Below are positions 39,408-51,892 of a stretch of 64,000 nucleotides of DNA, in pieces; position 1 is the first letter of the stretch; every line of letters starts with the position of its first letter. The position numbers were made by a program, and so were the translations under genes. The notes beneath the pieces were generated by a model. The model was not told the origin of the DNA. It worked only from the letters and a program-made list of their open reading frames with translations, and searched no databases. Origin of the DNA: Gonatopus flavifemur (taxonomy: Eukaryota > Arthropoda > Insecta > Hymenoptera > Dryinidae); NCBI GenBank assembly GCA_018340375.1, contig JAFFJZ010000003.1, forward strand, positions 17,546,001 through 17,610,000, given 5' to 3'.

Positions 39408-40671
39408 CTACCCGTGTGGAAATTTTTCTGGACGCCCTGTATCGAATATAGCCCCCGTATGGGCTTATATCGAGGGTCCAAACTCAGGATTACCCACGCG
39501 CAGAAAAGTGCTTCTTTAGAAAATAGCAGAGTTTACTATTTAATATAGCAACACATGTTTCTAACATGTTTCCAGTAGAATGAGCTATGTAATTTACTGA
39601 TTATGTGATGTAAAGTATTACAAAGTGCAATGCCACGTAGCATCTTTGTGAATTACTATAAGAATTAGCAATCTCTGTAATTTCTATCGCTGAATTTGAA
39701 TTTCGTGTGCCTACAAATCAAAATGCGATGTGGTATAATTTTCTATTTCACATATCGGGGGCAGCTGTACGACGTATGACAGCAAACTTTACTATTTTTT
39801 GAAGATATCTTTTCTCCGTGCATATAAGGCCTATATGGGGCCCAGCTGCATTATCAATGTTTTTCTCTGTTTGAAAAATCTAGGTACCCCAACTACAGCC
39901 TACATAGGGCCTTTCCAGACTCCCCGTATTCTCCCGAAGATTCTAATTCAAGCGTGCGAGTACATAACCCACGTTCCCCCTTGTTTCGAAAATCTGGGTG
40001 CACCCAACTACAGCCCGCATATAGAGCCTCGCCCTTATATTGATTTTTTTAAAAATATAAATCAACGTTCACAACAAATTTACTCAAATCATATTGGTGA
40101 TTTCCTTATGTGCATGTTTCACTAATTATTACAATAAATAAAAAACTGTTTCCTCAACAAGGATTTTTTGCAATATATGCACACAAAAAGACATTTCATC
40201 GATGACTACTGTGTTCACACCATCGATGGACAATGTCAAAAAATCGAAAAAAACATGACACTGTATGGTAAATTGCAAGACATAATGAGTCTGTTCTGTT
40301 TTTTGATACAGTCCGATAATGTTTGAATAAAGTAAAGTTGGGTGGAATACCTGAGTAAAAATGGAAAAGTTGAATGGCTCAAGTTGAAATAGTCTGGGGA
40401 CAGATAGGGTCTTGGATAACCCAATTTTAAATCAATGAAGTTTACACCTGGGATTCTCTCCTGGCAAATTTATTTAATTTCATTATATTCGCAATAGTTT
40501 ATTATTCTTTTAAAGGTTCTAATTCCAACGCTTGCATCGGTCTCACCCTGGGTGTTCCACATGGACCCAAGTTGGAAATACCGTGCAGGCCCTGAAGATG
40601 AGTGCGTGAATAAAATAAGGACGCCCAGTTTGGCCCAAACTAGCGCGAAGAATTAATTTCCACACGGGTAG
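39408..40671. mobile_element. 1.26-kb TIR element (CTACCCGTGTGGAAATT)
   Basis: CTACCCGTGTGGAAATT at the left and AATTTCCACACGGGTAG at the right are exact inverted copies. The interior has repeated phrases (ACTACAGCC, TATAGGGCC/TATGGGGCCC, GGACGCCC) and no transposase-like frame, so it is non-autonomous. Confidence 0.7.
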
Positions 40672-41291
40672 TGATTGACTGGTCATTCCTAATTGGGTTT
40701 ATACAGTAATATGTGAGGATTAAAACATAATCTTCATTCAATTAAATACTAAGTAAGGAGAGATTAAAGCTTGGTATTTCCAGTTCATAAATGATAAGTC
40801 ATTTCGTTTTTGATATAATAATCAATAAGCGTTATCATTTATCTTCACATTTCGAAATTAAAGGAAAGACCATTCGATCTTTTTTTCTCTTATCACTCCA
40901 CGTATGAGCTTGAATAATTCGAAAAGAATTATTCATTTTCAAAATTTTATCAAAATCTTCCGGAAATGCGTATGATCGGATCAATGTCTTTTTGAGATAT
41001 CAAGACCTTTTGCGTCGCATCTATTCGTTCAACGACTGATAAATCACTCGTTTGTTTATATTGAATGACTATAAACATTTGTATCTGCACTAACAATTGG
41101 ATGCGGAACCGAGACGCTTCTAGTTGAATTCTGTATCGGAGACAATGTAGACAAAGTTGGTATCGTTTCGATTCTTCTATCCATCAAAAAGTCCAAAATA
41201 ATCGACAATATTGAACTTTGACACGAATGCTTTTGACTTCTACATCCAGAAATTAATTTCATGCCTCATATTCCCAAGTAAACGAATATCA

Positions 41292-41617
41292 CCCACACAG
41301 CACTCGTTGTCTAAAAGGTATATCTTCGGAACTAATTAAGAAAAATGCAAGAAGTCTTATGCAACATGAATAGACATCTTTCAGAAGTCTTCTAAAAGAT
41401 ATCTTCAAGAACGTTTTCAGAAACCTTTTAGAATTTATTAAAAGACATCTTTCAGACATTTCTAAAAGGTTTCTGAAGTCGTTCTTGGAGATATCTTTTA
41501 GAAGTCAGAACAGTTTAAGACTTCTAAAAGATGTCTTTTCATGTTGCATAAGACTTCTTGCATTATTGTTCTTAATCAATTCCGAAGAAATCTTCTAGAT
41601 AACGAGTGCTGTGTGGG
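41292..41617. mobile_element. 326-bp palindromic element made of AAAGATGTCTTT words
   Basis: CCCACACAGCACTCGTTGTC at the left mirrors AACGAGTGCTGTGTGGG at the right. Arms pair through TTCTTAATTAGTTCCGAAG and GCATAAGACTTCTTGCA to a centre of TTTTAGAAGTC words. Confidence 0.85.
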
Positions 41618-42962
41618 CAATGAAAATCACATAGAAGTTCCTTCAAATCTCATCCAAGTGAATCAGAATCACAAACAAGTTGTATAAAAAATCATTTTTC
41701 TATAGAAGTTTTCTCATATATTGCCGTCCTGAGCCAAAAGAAGTATGTAAAAATTTGGATGTTTCGAAATATCAAGCATTTTATTTAAACTTGTACACGT
41801 TCAATGAAACGAACGTCGTGATTTCTAAATCAGTTTTTTAAATAGTTTCCAATAGTGGAAACATTTTTTTTTTGGTTTTAATTGAAACACACATAAAAAA
41901 TTTATTTGAATACGAATATGTAAAAAAAGGAGACAATTTTTTTTGAAATGCGGCCTTTTGGCATCGTACGACGTACAGGTTATTGCGAAGTGCTAATCCC
42001 CTTTCTCATTCAAGGTGAAGAATGATTTGAAACGATGGAATTCTGTTTCTATATCAAGTTTTCATGAGGATTCTGCATAGAAGCCTGAAGGCGGAATAAG
42101 GACATTTGTTTGTAATACATTTTGGCACAAAGCTCTTCCATTTAGAGAAGAAAGCAGATAATTAAAAAATTCAAAAAATAACAGTCGGCGGAAAGTATAC
42201 TCGCAACAGGCATAATAGGAAACAACTTTGATCTAAAATCGTATAGGGACGGTAACATTGTCGTAACTCGAACTGTCATTACGGTTTACCTTCGGTACGC
42301 TGGTGAATGAAATCACATCTTACCAAAGAGCTGATAGATGTCGGGATGTGCTTCGAAAGTCGCATACTCTCATGTTCCGTTTTGAATTTCATTCAAGGTG
42401 GTACTAGCGACGTGGCAGCAGCCAAACCGTTTAAGGCTTAATGCCTAGGCACACAAGCTACGTAAACGTAAGAACGGATGCTCAGAAACCGTATACGAGA
42501 TCTGGGCAGGCTTCTATTCCTTACGTTCACGTTTACGTAGCTTGTGTATCTTGACCTTTGAGGAGAGACAAAAGCTTCATTCTAATCAAAATAAGGCTCT
42601 GTACAGCACTTCTGTAATTCAAGTAGAAGTGCAGAGTACAGACCCTAGATAAAAAAATATCTCAATAATGCCATCATAATGGTGACATGGACGCCAAGAA
42701 ATGTTCGCATCATGGTACCAAAGTGTTTCCGCATAGAGCATTGTTATTGGTGGCAAAACGAGGTGATGGCACCATAATGCAGACATAATGTTTACATTCT
42801 ATGCATCATCGCAAGCTGAGCAAAGTTCATGATAGTACGTTTACGGCACGTTATGTCACAGAATACTCAGAGCATGCTTTTCTATCTGGGGACCCTAACA
42901 ACACATCCACCGATTTCCACGTCGCATCTCCGTGGACTCCACGTGGATAAATGGTGGACGTG

Positions 42963-43625
42963 CCCAGACAGCACTGAGACGTTTTGTAAACATTCACAAA
43001 ACGTACCTCGTTACAAACGAAATGTTTTAGAAACGTTTTGTGACGTTTTGAAAAGGTCGCATGCATGTTTTTAAAACATGAAAATGTCCTGGTTTCTTTT
43101 ATTCACATTGTCACAAAACGCGATTAGCACATGTTGAATTTGTCTTTATGAATCATCGAATTGATAACATATCTGTGGATATTTTCAATTCAAACAAATC
43201 CTAAATCAATTATATTCAAGTAAAATGATATCGTGTATAATAAATTGCACGTACAAGCTTATGAAGGGCTAGATTTAGTGGAAAATAGTTCGACTCTAAA
43301 GCGTTTTTTAATATCTTTGTTTTACTCTCTACATTATGTGGATTGTCATAATTTTGTATGTTTTGCAGTGACAATCAGTTGATTATGTGCAAAACAATAT
43401 GGTTTTACTATTTTTTGATGTATTAGTCATGGATTGAACTTTGAATGTGAATGATTTCTAGAGTGGCGTAGGTTAGCGACGAAATGGGGAATTTTCATAA
43501 ATCATATAAATGTTTCGACAATGTGAGTTTTAAAAATATTTTGGAAACGTAATTGTTGGAATCAGAGATCGCGAAACCACGGGCACGTTTCTAAAACATT
43601 CCGAGGACCTACGGTGCTGTCTGGG
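42963..43625. mobile_element. 663-bp CCC...GGG element (ACGTTTTG words), nested
   Basis: CCCAGACAGCAC at the left mirrors GTGCTGTCTGGG at the right. ACGTTTTGT, CAAAACG, GAAACGTT words cluster at both ends; the middle is AT-rich and gene-free. Confidence 0.65.
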
Positions 43626-43700
43626 TGGATAGAACGTGGATGAACGAAGATTCCACGTGGAGGCAACGTAGAAAGGTCCAGTGCTGTACGAGGATATCCT

Positions 43701-44054
43701 CCCGTACAGTACAACCACCGATCCTCCACCTATAGGACTTCGGTGGACTGGAGGTGGAGAGTTGGTGGAAATAAGGGAGAAACGAGAGAGATCCTCCGTT
43801 GAGGCAACGGAGATGCGACGGAGAAATGTCCACCCCCTGTATTTCCGATAAAACTTAAATCCGTGAATTCACGTGAATTCATACGTCCAGATTTGGTGAT
43901 GTAAATGCACCGATATGAATTATATCGAAACTACAGGGCGCGGACATTTCTCCGTTGCCTCAACGGAGACTCTCCCTTATTTCTCCCTTATTTCCACGGC
44001 TCCCTTTTCTCCATCAATTCTCTAGGTGGAGGATAGGTGGTTGTGCTGTATGGG
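43701..44054. mobile_element. 354-bp palindromic CCC...GGG element, nested
   Basis: CCCGTACAGTACAACCACCG at the left mirrors AGGTGGTTGTGCTGTATGGG-type sequence at the right. Arms pair through ATCCTCCACCTA, GAAATAAGGGAGAAA, GTTGAGGCAACGGAG and GGAGAAATGTCC. Confidence 0.75.
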
Positions 44055-47000
44055 TTAATCGATATGAAATGTTTGCCCGTAATTTGTTATAAACGATTAG
44101 GTTGCTGCCAGGTCGCTAGTAGTATCTCCTTGATTTAACCGAAATATCGCTCCGTACCGCCTTTCTACCCTCCCTGGTTGACAAATCTTACACAATCCGA
44201 TAGAAACTAATAGAATTTCGATTGAAACTCAATCGAATTGGAAAGCTAAACTATCAATTCAAAATGAAACGAAGTTAATCCGAACCTGTTATCTATGGAA
44301 TTGAATTGAAAATTCGCTCAAAAAAAAACATATGTTCTGTTGAAATTAATAGGGCTTGCTTTGTATAATAAACAACTCATTGGATGTTTGGAATTTGTCT
44401 TTTTTCACTCCATTAAATAATTCCAATTTCATGATTGCCGTGTGAGGAAATTTTCCGTCACCCCGATCTGATGGCAAATTATAGTGAGAAAAGGGGGAAG
44501 GCCTCTAGACTCATTTGAATAGCTCATCTAATCTACCACCGTAACTAAAGACTATAGTGTATGTATATCATTTATTATAAACATTTCTCTTATTTACAAT
44601 ATATATACAATTCGCATGAACGCATTTTCACAGTCATATGAAGGATATACGTATCGAACGAAAGTGTAGAATTCAATTATATATTCAGTTGATCCACCCG
44701 ACGTACGCATTTTTGGTGGTCATTCTGCACTTTCGTTGTTGTACAATATAGTAGTTGAAAATTCTATCGAATACGCATTAGCGAAATAGATTTATGCACA
44801 CAATTTTACACTATACACTGTTCGGTGAGCTAAATCTTCGACTGGATTTGGAATGCCAATTACAACTGACGTACTTTCATCGAGTACAGGGAGTGGAAGA
44901 AGTATCTCCCTACATAAAAGCTCACATGGAAAGCATATATATAAATATATTACGAAAAAAGTATAAAATTTCATATTCGAAAATGATTTTGAATTCAATC
45001 ATTTCCAATACTAAATTTTGTACAATTTTTATCGATTTTATGTATATATAATCTTCACTTCATTCAATTTTTGTTTGATTTTGTAATAATTCAGACGTGA
45101 AGATATTTTGTCAACTCATTGCCAATGAGTTGATAATTGCATATATACACAAACTTTCCTCAATATTTAGAGGATCTCCCTGACTTGACATATATTGAAT
45201 ATCTTATCATAATTCAGACTATAGTAAAATTATATATGATACCAATATGTTTTTTTTACGGATTTCCAAAGCTTTTTTAGACATTAAAGTAATAACATGA
45301 GGAATCAATCTGATTTCTAATCACTTCCAGGTATCAAATATTAAATATTATCAATAACATTTAATGTACATAATTATCACACTTTTCCGATAACAATGAA
45401 TCAACTCTTTACATTCAAAATTCGATGGAATAATTGAAATTCAATTCTAATAAAGTTTTTTAAATTGATGACTCATATAATGAAGTATCTCCGGTATTGA
45501 TTCTTCGTGTCTCGTATGAATTACTATAGTTCAGTTTTTTCAATTCAATTCAGATGAAACGAAGAAAAATATCTTCAATTTATGAAGTTATTCTAAAAAC
45601 AAAACAATTGCATTGAAAAATTCGATATTGAGTGAAATAAATGTACTCGGTACTGAGAAAAAAAACCTATGGGAATAAGTGTTATTTGGTTCATAACATT
45701 CCCCAAACTAAATCGGCAACGCGGAGACATTGGAGAAGATCTGCGAGTAATTGCCATAGCTCTCACAAAGAGTATTATTACATAATCTTTCATTTTATCC
45801 TCCGATAGTACTTCACACGATCCTCGAGTAGTATGGTAAAAATATGAAAAATAATAAAATATCTTCGAATAAAAAATACGCCAATTTGATACTTTACAAA
45901 GTATCAGTTAATTTTCACAAATTTAGTATTTGATCAACGTTATTTTGCATGATAAGTGCTCCTACGTGAACTAATCGTGGATAGAATACTTTATCAATCC
46001 ACTTCCCTGGTGAAAATCGTACAGAAACAGACAGAAATCCCCCTATTTCCATACAGTTTTTTTTCCATTTTTGTCCGTCCCTATCTGAGAGTTTCACCAG
46101 GATCGCTCTGTGAAAAATTGAAAATTCAATGCGCGAGATTGGAATGAATTATAATTTAGTAGTATCGTGTTTATTCACTTCTTAGCACCTCAATTTTCAA
46201 TGTAAGAATGACTGATTTTGAAATTATTCTACTTTCATATAGACATTTTCCCATGTTTGAATGTTAATCATATTTTATCATACAAAAACTATACAGTTAA
46301 GTTGTCTCCAAGTTCCCGCGTTAGTATGGGAATAATCAATGGATTGATTTCTACTTCTTCTCACATGGTTTTTTTTCAAAGTATGCAGGGAAAATATTCA
46401 AGTGGGAAATTCTATCTAATCCTGAGAATTTTACAAACTTCTGTGTCTTTGAATGGTCAGAGAATGGACTACAGAATACATCATTTACATCTCATCAGAA
46501 ATATTTTCAGAGAACATCTGGTCCTCGCATTTCAGAGGAATATTTTATTTTGCAAGGAATATTATTCTAATGCGCATTTGGTACCTACGGTACATAATTT
46601 GAAACTATGAAAACTTGCAATCCTTATGTCGATAAAAATACATTTTATGCACACAATTTTGTTTGACCCTCTCATACGAATATTTTATTTTTCCATCAAA
46701 ACAATAAAAAAAGATCCATTAATCAATTCCTTCAATTCGCATATCACCCGAGGGTTTGGCTTTGTTCTGGAGATCGAATCATATTTTTGCGAAGAAAATA
46801 TTGTCACTTGGTTGATATACCATATTTCAAACATCATATAGAACCATAAAAATTCTCAGGCGTAAAAGATATTTGACTCAGCCATTACAAATATATTTTA
46901 TCAACTAAAATCATTCGAATTTCCCACACTGATCAATTCCTTTCCATTTATTCTAATCCACATTTGTATAAAAGTATATAAGCACTTAAGTTTGTTCTGT

Positions 47001-47439
47001 CACTTCTTTGGAATATTTCAATACGTCGATTGTACGATTTTTTGATTTGATAACGATTTCAAAACTCACATGAATCATTGAAGAACAAATAAAAATTCTA
47101 TCGAATGTATTTCAAGTCTTCAGACAAAGCGTTGGGGATCAAACTTGGCGAAAATGAATCGAAATCGAATAATTCTACCATTCAAAATTCCATCACAGGG
47201 TCAAAGAAAGTTCATGGAAAATTGAATGGCGGTCTTTCAATTTCGACTTGTGATAAAATTTGTACAACATTGTGCTTGTGAGATTTCAATGAATTCTTCA
47301 TGATGGGGATATTTTAAAAAAATTGATCATAAGCCCCACCGCTTTGAAGTTTCATGAATTTCTGATAACTCAACGGATCGGTCTATCATTATGATTTACT
47401 ATGACATCGTGTTTTAATATAAATAACACTACGATTAGT

Positions 47440-47479
47440 TAATAAATAAATACATAAATAAATAAATAGATAAATAAAT
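47440..47479. repeat. (AATA)n-type microsatellite
   Basis: Imperfect AATA/AAATA tetranucleotide run with single C and G interruptions. Confidence 0.9.
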
Positions 47480-48225
47480 GCTTTAGGGAATTCAATTCGT
47501 TTACAAAACTTCTATTAAATAATACTGCATTTAATAGGAAATATGTTGGAGGAAACGTTTCCTATTTGAAATTCTAATATATAAACACAGATAAAGAATC
47601 AAAGTATTATAATCCAAACAGCAAATTGATACTTTTACTATACATATTTCGGAAAAATAACCTTGAGCGTATAGCGACAAACAATTATGAAATAACATTT
47701 ATCTTTGGTAGAAAATCCTCGGATCTGGAATGACAAACCAATTTAGCAGACTTGGCAAATTGATATACGAGAATTATCATCGAATCAATTCTATTTTCAA
47801 CAGTGCAAAAAGATTCCTTCTATTCTGTGGCAGATATTTTTCATTCCAAATTCAACTTGACGTAAGTTTCTTAAATCAGAATTCTACAAAATTCAACATA
47901 AACAGATTTCTCTCTTTATATTCTGTTCACCCTTTTTTTCTCACAATTTTTATATTTTCTCTAACAACAAAGTAATAAATACCTTTGTACATACATCATC
48001 TCATTTACAACCTAATTTCAACAAAACGATATATGAATTATCTGCAAATATATGACGAATTGTTTTTATTTTCTCTTGGATATTGTATCTTACTGGATCA
48101 GGGAAACATTTTTCCTCATAGTTTCTTCATTCAAACGCTCCTCCCGTCCAGATTTTCTTTCTTCGTGATGTACTCGAAGGAACAAATGATTCGTAAGTCC
48201 GCCGATACATGAAGATGATTTGCAA

Positions 48226-48321
48226 TTAGGTACCGAAATCCCTCCTCTTACTACCCTCTCGTTTGGAACGTTGTTTTTTATCTTCGCAGTTACCATCGGG
48301 CAGATAACGAATTTCTTTACC
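48226..48321 (-). CDS. candidate terminal exon, unknown product
   Basis: After an acceptor-like TTGAATTTTAG, a frame of 31 codons runs to TAA: it begins GKEIRYLPDGNCEDKK and ends KREGSKRRDFGT, strongly basic with dibasic sites. It lies 1.2 kb past the distal ETHR exon on the same strand. No upstream exon was found between them. It could be the last exon of a gene whose other exons I missed, or chance. Confidence 0.22.
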   Translation of the reverse strand, partial: GKEIRYLPDGNCEDKKQRSKREGSKRRDFGT

Positions 48322-49430
48322 CTAAAATTCAATAAAAACAGTTCAACAACTCGACAATTATTCACATTTACTTTTCTTTAGATGTACAAAATACATTTAC
48401 GTATATCAATGAGATTCGAATTCTCATTATTTTTTAAATTCGGCAACAAAAAGAATGATTGTTTCACGGATAACTGAATCGACGCGGATAACATCAAAAG
48501 ATTCCCCCGTTGAATAAAAACGTGTGTTCAGACAATACGTATATAAATAAGACATAAACCGAGCTGTACAACCCCTTTTTTTCGTTTCTTCGAGTGTCTT
48601 AAAATAGAGTCATAAAACAAGAATGAAGCGAAACAGATAGAATGTAAAGCAATTTTTCATCCAAGACATTTGATTCATTTACGATATAGCGGCGTAAGAA
48701 GGTTTAACACGTTCAAAGATGTCTCGTCAATGAGTCCAACTCGTAGCAACCCTATGGAACCCCAGTGAAAAGAAACTCATCGATTTGTTCGAAGCTTCAT
48801 CTCAATATTACCATAGTTTTTATTATGTTCTTGTGACACTGGATGACAATCGAATCTTTTCTTTGTCTTTTTGTTTCTTTATTCTTCTCTTCGACAATAC
48901 TGTCGTGTTTATCTTTGACGAGATTTTTTCAAGGCATTTTATCATTGTAACGTTATTGTCATATATCATCACGTCTGTTCAATAATCTCCCCACCGAATT
49001 GTATCTTTCGAAGAACAAATTGAAGAATATTATGAAATTTGAATTTTCGAAATATGGTTGTAGAATAATAGTATTGAAATAGCAGCGTAAAGATATTCAT
49101 GCGGGGAAAAAAATGATGCCGGTGATATTTGAATAGCTACATGCTTTAACTCCAGGAGCAAAATTTATTGCTTCTGTTACAGCAATATTCTTAGCTATTC
49201 AAATATCGAACCCGCAAAGTAGCTACGATCAAGAATTATTTTTTGTGTACTCCCGAAGAAAATATCTTTACAATCATTTCTATCATTTATTTTTCCAAAG
49301 TATAACCAGTTTGATATATAAAATCCCATTTTTCTTGAACAATTTCAATTGTGACTGAGTCAAATATGTAGAAATTAACATTTGGAATCTTGATTACAAA
49401 TTATAGCAAAAATATTGCATTATTAATATA

Positions 49431-49436
49431 TTTATT
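49431..49436 (-). promoter_or_regulatory. candidate poly(A) signal for the distal ETHR exon
   Basis: AATAAA on the minus strand lies 77 bases past the TAA of the distal receptor exon. The hexamer is common in AT-rich DNA, so this is a position-based suggestion. Confidence 0.35.
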
Positions 49437-49512
49437 ATATTAAATGGAATGGGAAAAAAAGTAATGAAAGAGAGATCCATTGACCTATACCTATAAATTT
49501 GTTTGATCACAT

Positions 49513-50260
49513 TTAGACGTAGCTCTCTTGTTTGCTTTTAACGATACCCTCGACTACAACGGTCGTAAGCAGAGGTAGCTTTGTCTCCCGTTTTTCAGTA
49601 GTGACAACATCTGATGGTGTCTGATTCTGGGGTACCTTAACGCTCGAATTCTTGTTGCTGCTGTGCCGTCTCCAGAAGTCCGATTGATTGCTACTGTAGT
49701 TGGTCGAACCGGTGGTTATATAAGTTCCCGTACGATCGGAGCTTTTTTTCTTGTTTCTCCGTCTCTTTGGTCCAAGTCCGCACAATCTCAAAAATCCTTC
49801 TCTGAATTTCGTTGACATTAGATTGTAAAGTATTGGATTCATCGCAGAGTTTAAATACAGCATTACCCGACAGAAGTAAAGCAAACTGTAATAAGCTTCG
49901 ATACCGACGCTAACTATTGCCTCTCGAGGTACTATTATTATCCAAAGAGTAAGAGCACGAAATGGCAAAAGACAGAGAAAAAAACATACGACCACCGTCC
50001 CCAGCATCATCACCACTTGTTTCCGGTATTTCAAAAGATTGTTGGCCGGGCCACGATTTATCACTGGATTTATCATGAGATGTCTCGCTATCATGGCGTA
50101 TAAAACCATTAGAACCAAAAAAGGTAACGCGAAGAATATGATAATCGTTGTTAAGAAAAATCCTACGGTCCAGGTGGTCTCCGCTTCGATATTGCAGATT
50201 GGAAAAAGCGTGCCGTGGATGTCCTCTTCCACGTCATATTTGGCCATTAAAAGTATTGGG
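49513..50260 (-). CDS. ETHR: ecdysis-triggering hormone receptor, distal alternative terminal exon (TM5-TM7 and long tail)
   Basis: The acceptor AG is at 50262-50261 and coding starts with one base followed by CCA (Pro), the same phase and same first residue as the exon at 52523. It encodes 248 codons to TAA. Seen: PILLMAKYDVEEDIHGTLFP, Cys, TM5 (FFLTTIIIFFALPFLVLMVL), TM6 (VVMMLGTVVVCFFLCLLPFR), TM7 with NSAMNPILYNLMSTKFREGF, then a basic stretch KRRRNKKK and a long Ser/Thr-rich tail (YITTGSTNYSSNQSDFW...) with likely phosphorylation sites. An open frame continues upstream of the acceptor to 50484, but that stretch is intron by context. Spliced to the same upstream exons as the proximal exon it would give a receptor isoform with different loop 2, TM5-TM7 and tail, hence different ligand affinity. 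A separate adjacent paralogue is the alternative reading. Confidence 0.84.
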
Positions 50261-51892
50261 CTGTGAACAAGCGTAAAAAAAACACAAATAAGATGCTCAA
50301 GATCTGTTCTTGTAATGTGAAAATTGTGAATGAAGATGAAGAGAACTCGTTTCGAACTCGCAAGATTTTCATGCAGATCAGAAGAGTTTTCTGGTTTTGG
50401 AATGCTGCGGGAGTTTGAGGATGGGAAGGAATCGAGAGCATTAATTCCTGGATTTTTTACATCAAAAGTTGATTCGAGATCCAACGAATCCGGATCTCAC
50501 CTGCTACTTTATAAACTTCCGATGGACTTTGCGACATCGAAAGCCCTCGATTCAAAATTACCAGACTTTTTTTCATGAACAAGGGTATTTGAAGAAATCA
50601 ACTAATTCAATATATTATAAAAGAATATAGATATATTTTTCAGGTATATTCGAATTAGAAAAATGCAGTATCTCTTTTGTCTAGTATTTTCCTGTTTGTT
50701 GAGCAGTTTGGGAGTTATTAACGTTTGCGATTTCTCAATTAGAGGCGGAGTAAAGGAGAAGGCGAACGGAGAGAAACGGGGGATCTGGTTTCATATTATA
50801 CCTTCACTCACGATATTTCCTATCACTTTATTTCCCGTACACTACGAAACTAGATACTTCACTCCTTCCCGCCCACTTTCTTGTATGTTTTGTATCTGAT
50901 TCATCGATCGTGGACATCAACAGCTTCAAAACTGTTTATTTGTTTGTTTATTTGGTTTTCGAAACAGATGCTTTAGGGAGATGTTTTTCCAAAAGAAAGG
51001 TTTAAGGGAGTTTAATTACAGTCCTCATAGATCGATCGACGAGGAGTCATCCTGCGAAAATGTGGAAAAACAGTGAAAAAATCAACTCCCTAAGGTAAAA
51101 TTTTTATTTCGGTTCGCTAAATCGAGTTGGCGCAGACCTGTTGTTCTTTCCACGTTGAATCTTCCCTGGGAAGGTTTCTTCTCGCGTTTATCAACTTTTT
51201 ATGCTAAAAATGCCAAGTAGAACTTGACAAAAGCATTTTTTTCACAAGGTCTTTAAGGTTTTGCTAAATTTAGCTTCTTGTCGATTCAGCGTAGACCGAG
51301 ATCGGATTCAAGTTTTGAATTGTCTATCGATAATATGATTCATCGAAAGGAAAATCAAATACCATATACTCAATGAGAATTCTATTCTCACTCATTTATT
51401 GTTCATATTTTTCATTTTCTACAATTCAAAAAACATATGAATTTGAAATTAAAGGGAAAAGTAGTAAAAAATAACATGATGATAAATATCCATGTTTTTG
51501 ACCAGTCCGAGGCCAATAAACGAAACGAACATCAATTGAAATTCTTCGATTACTGGATTTCGAATGTGGAAACAATGAATTTTTATTGAAACTAACAGAA
51601 AGCGATTCAAATGGAATTATTGAATGAATGAAGGTAATCAAAAAAGATATTTTGTCAATTCATCGGTAATCGATCCAAAAGATTCCAGAAGGAACATAAT
51701 TGTGAAAACTTTGACAATTCTTTTTCGTTTCTTGGTATAAACAGCGAAACGATCCACTCGCCCTTTGAGTAGATCGGTTTCAGCACAAAATGTGTAGCTG
51801 TGTATGAACACGAAACATCGCGATTACTCATTGGTTGAGAATTTTCGAATTCCAAACTTCGGCATGAGCTGTCAATTTGTCCGCGACAAAGG

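Larger units (their letters stand above)
42396..44133. mobile_element. 1.74-kb composite element sharing TIRs with the 15.8-kb MITE
   Basis: Left CAAGGTGGTACTAGCGACGT then GGCAGCAGCC; right GGTTGCTGCCAGGTCGCTAG then TAGTATCTCCTTG. The same end sequence bounds the 205-bp MITE at 15838. The interior is a set of nested units: a hairpin at 42451-42548 (CACAAGCTACGTAAACGTAA/TTTACGTAGCTTGTG), and the elements at 42963-43625 and 43701-44054. No transposase frame. Confidence 0.65.
38506..48225. other. repeat-rich spacer between S28 peptidase and ETHR
   Basis: The upstream flank of the peptidase gene lies at the left end. No coding exon was supported. A 68-codon frame at 44792-44998 (minus) begins with a signal-peptide-like stretch (MKFYTFFVIYLYICFPCELL) but has no family resemblance. 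TIR elements are listed separately. 44.2-47.4 kb shows nothing beyond AT-rich DNA. Confidence 0.45.

Noticed and set aside
44792..44998. Minus-strand 68-codon frame with a signal-peptide-like start
   Set aside because: Hydrophobic starts arise easily in AT-rich DNA, and the rest of the peptide has no cysteine pattern, repeats or family likeness.
45700..45800. Minus-strand peptide-like stretch (CESYGNYSQIFSNVS) resembling a neuropeptide end
   Set aside because: No start codon, signal peptide, processing site or acceptor in frame; an upstream stop follows within a few codons.
46218..46610. 130-codon plus-strand frame
   Set aside because: AT-driven composition with no domain; neighbouring sequence gives no exon signals.
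49110..49215. Short inverted pair GATATTTGAATAGCTAC / TAGCTATTCAAATATC
   Set aside because: Probably a small decayed hairpin; boundaries and relatives could not be established, so it was not listed as an element.
50261..50484. Upstream in-frame extension of the distal receptor exon starting at an ATG
   Set aside because: It lacks GPCR character and lies before a clear acceptor whose phase matches the proximal exon; read as intron.
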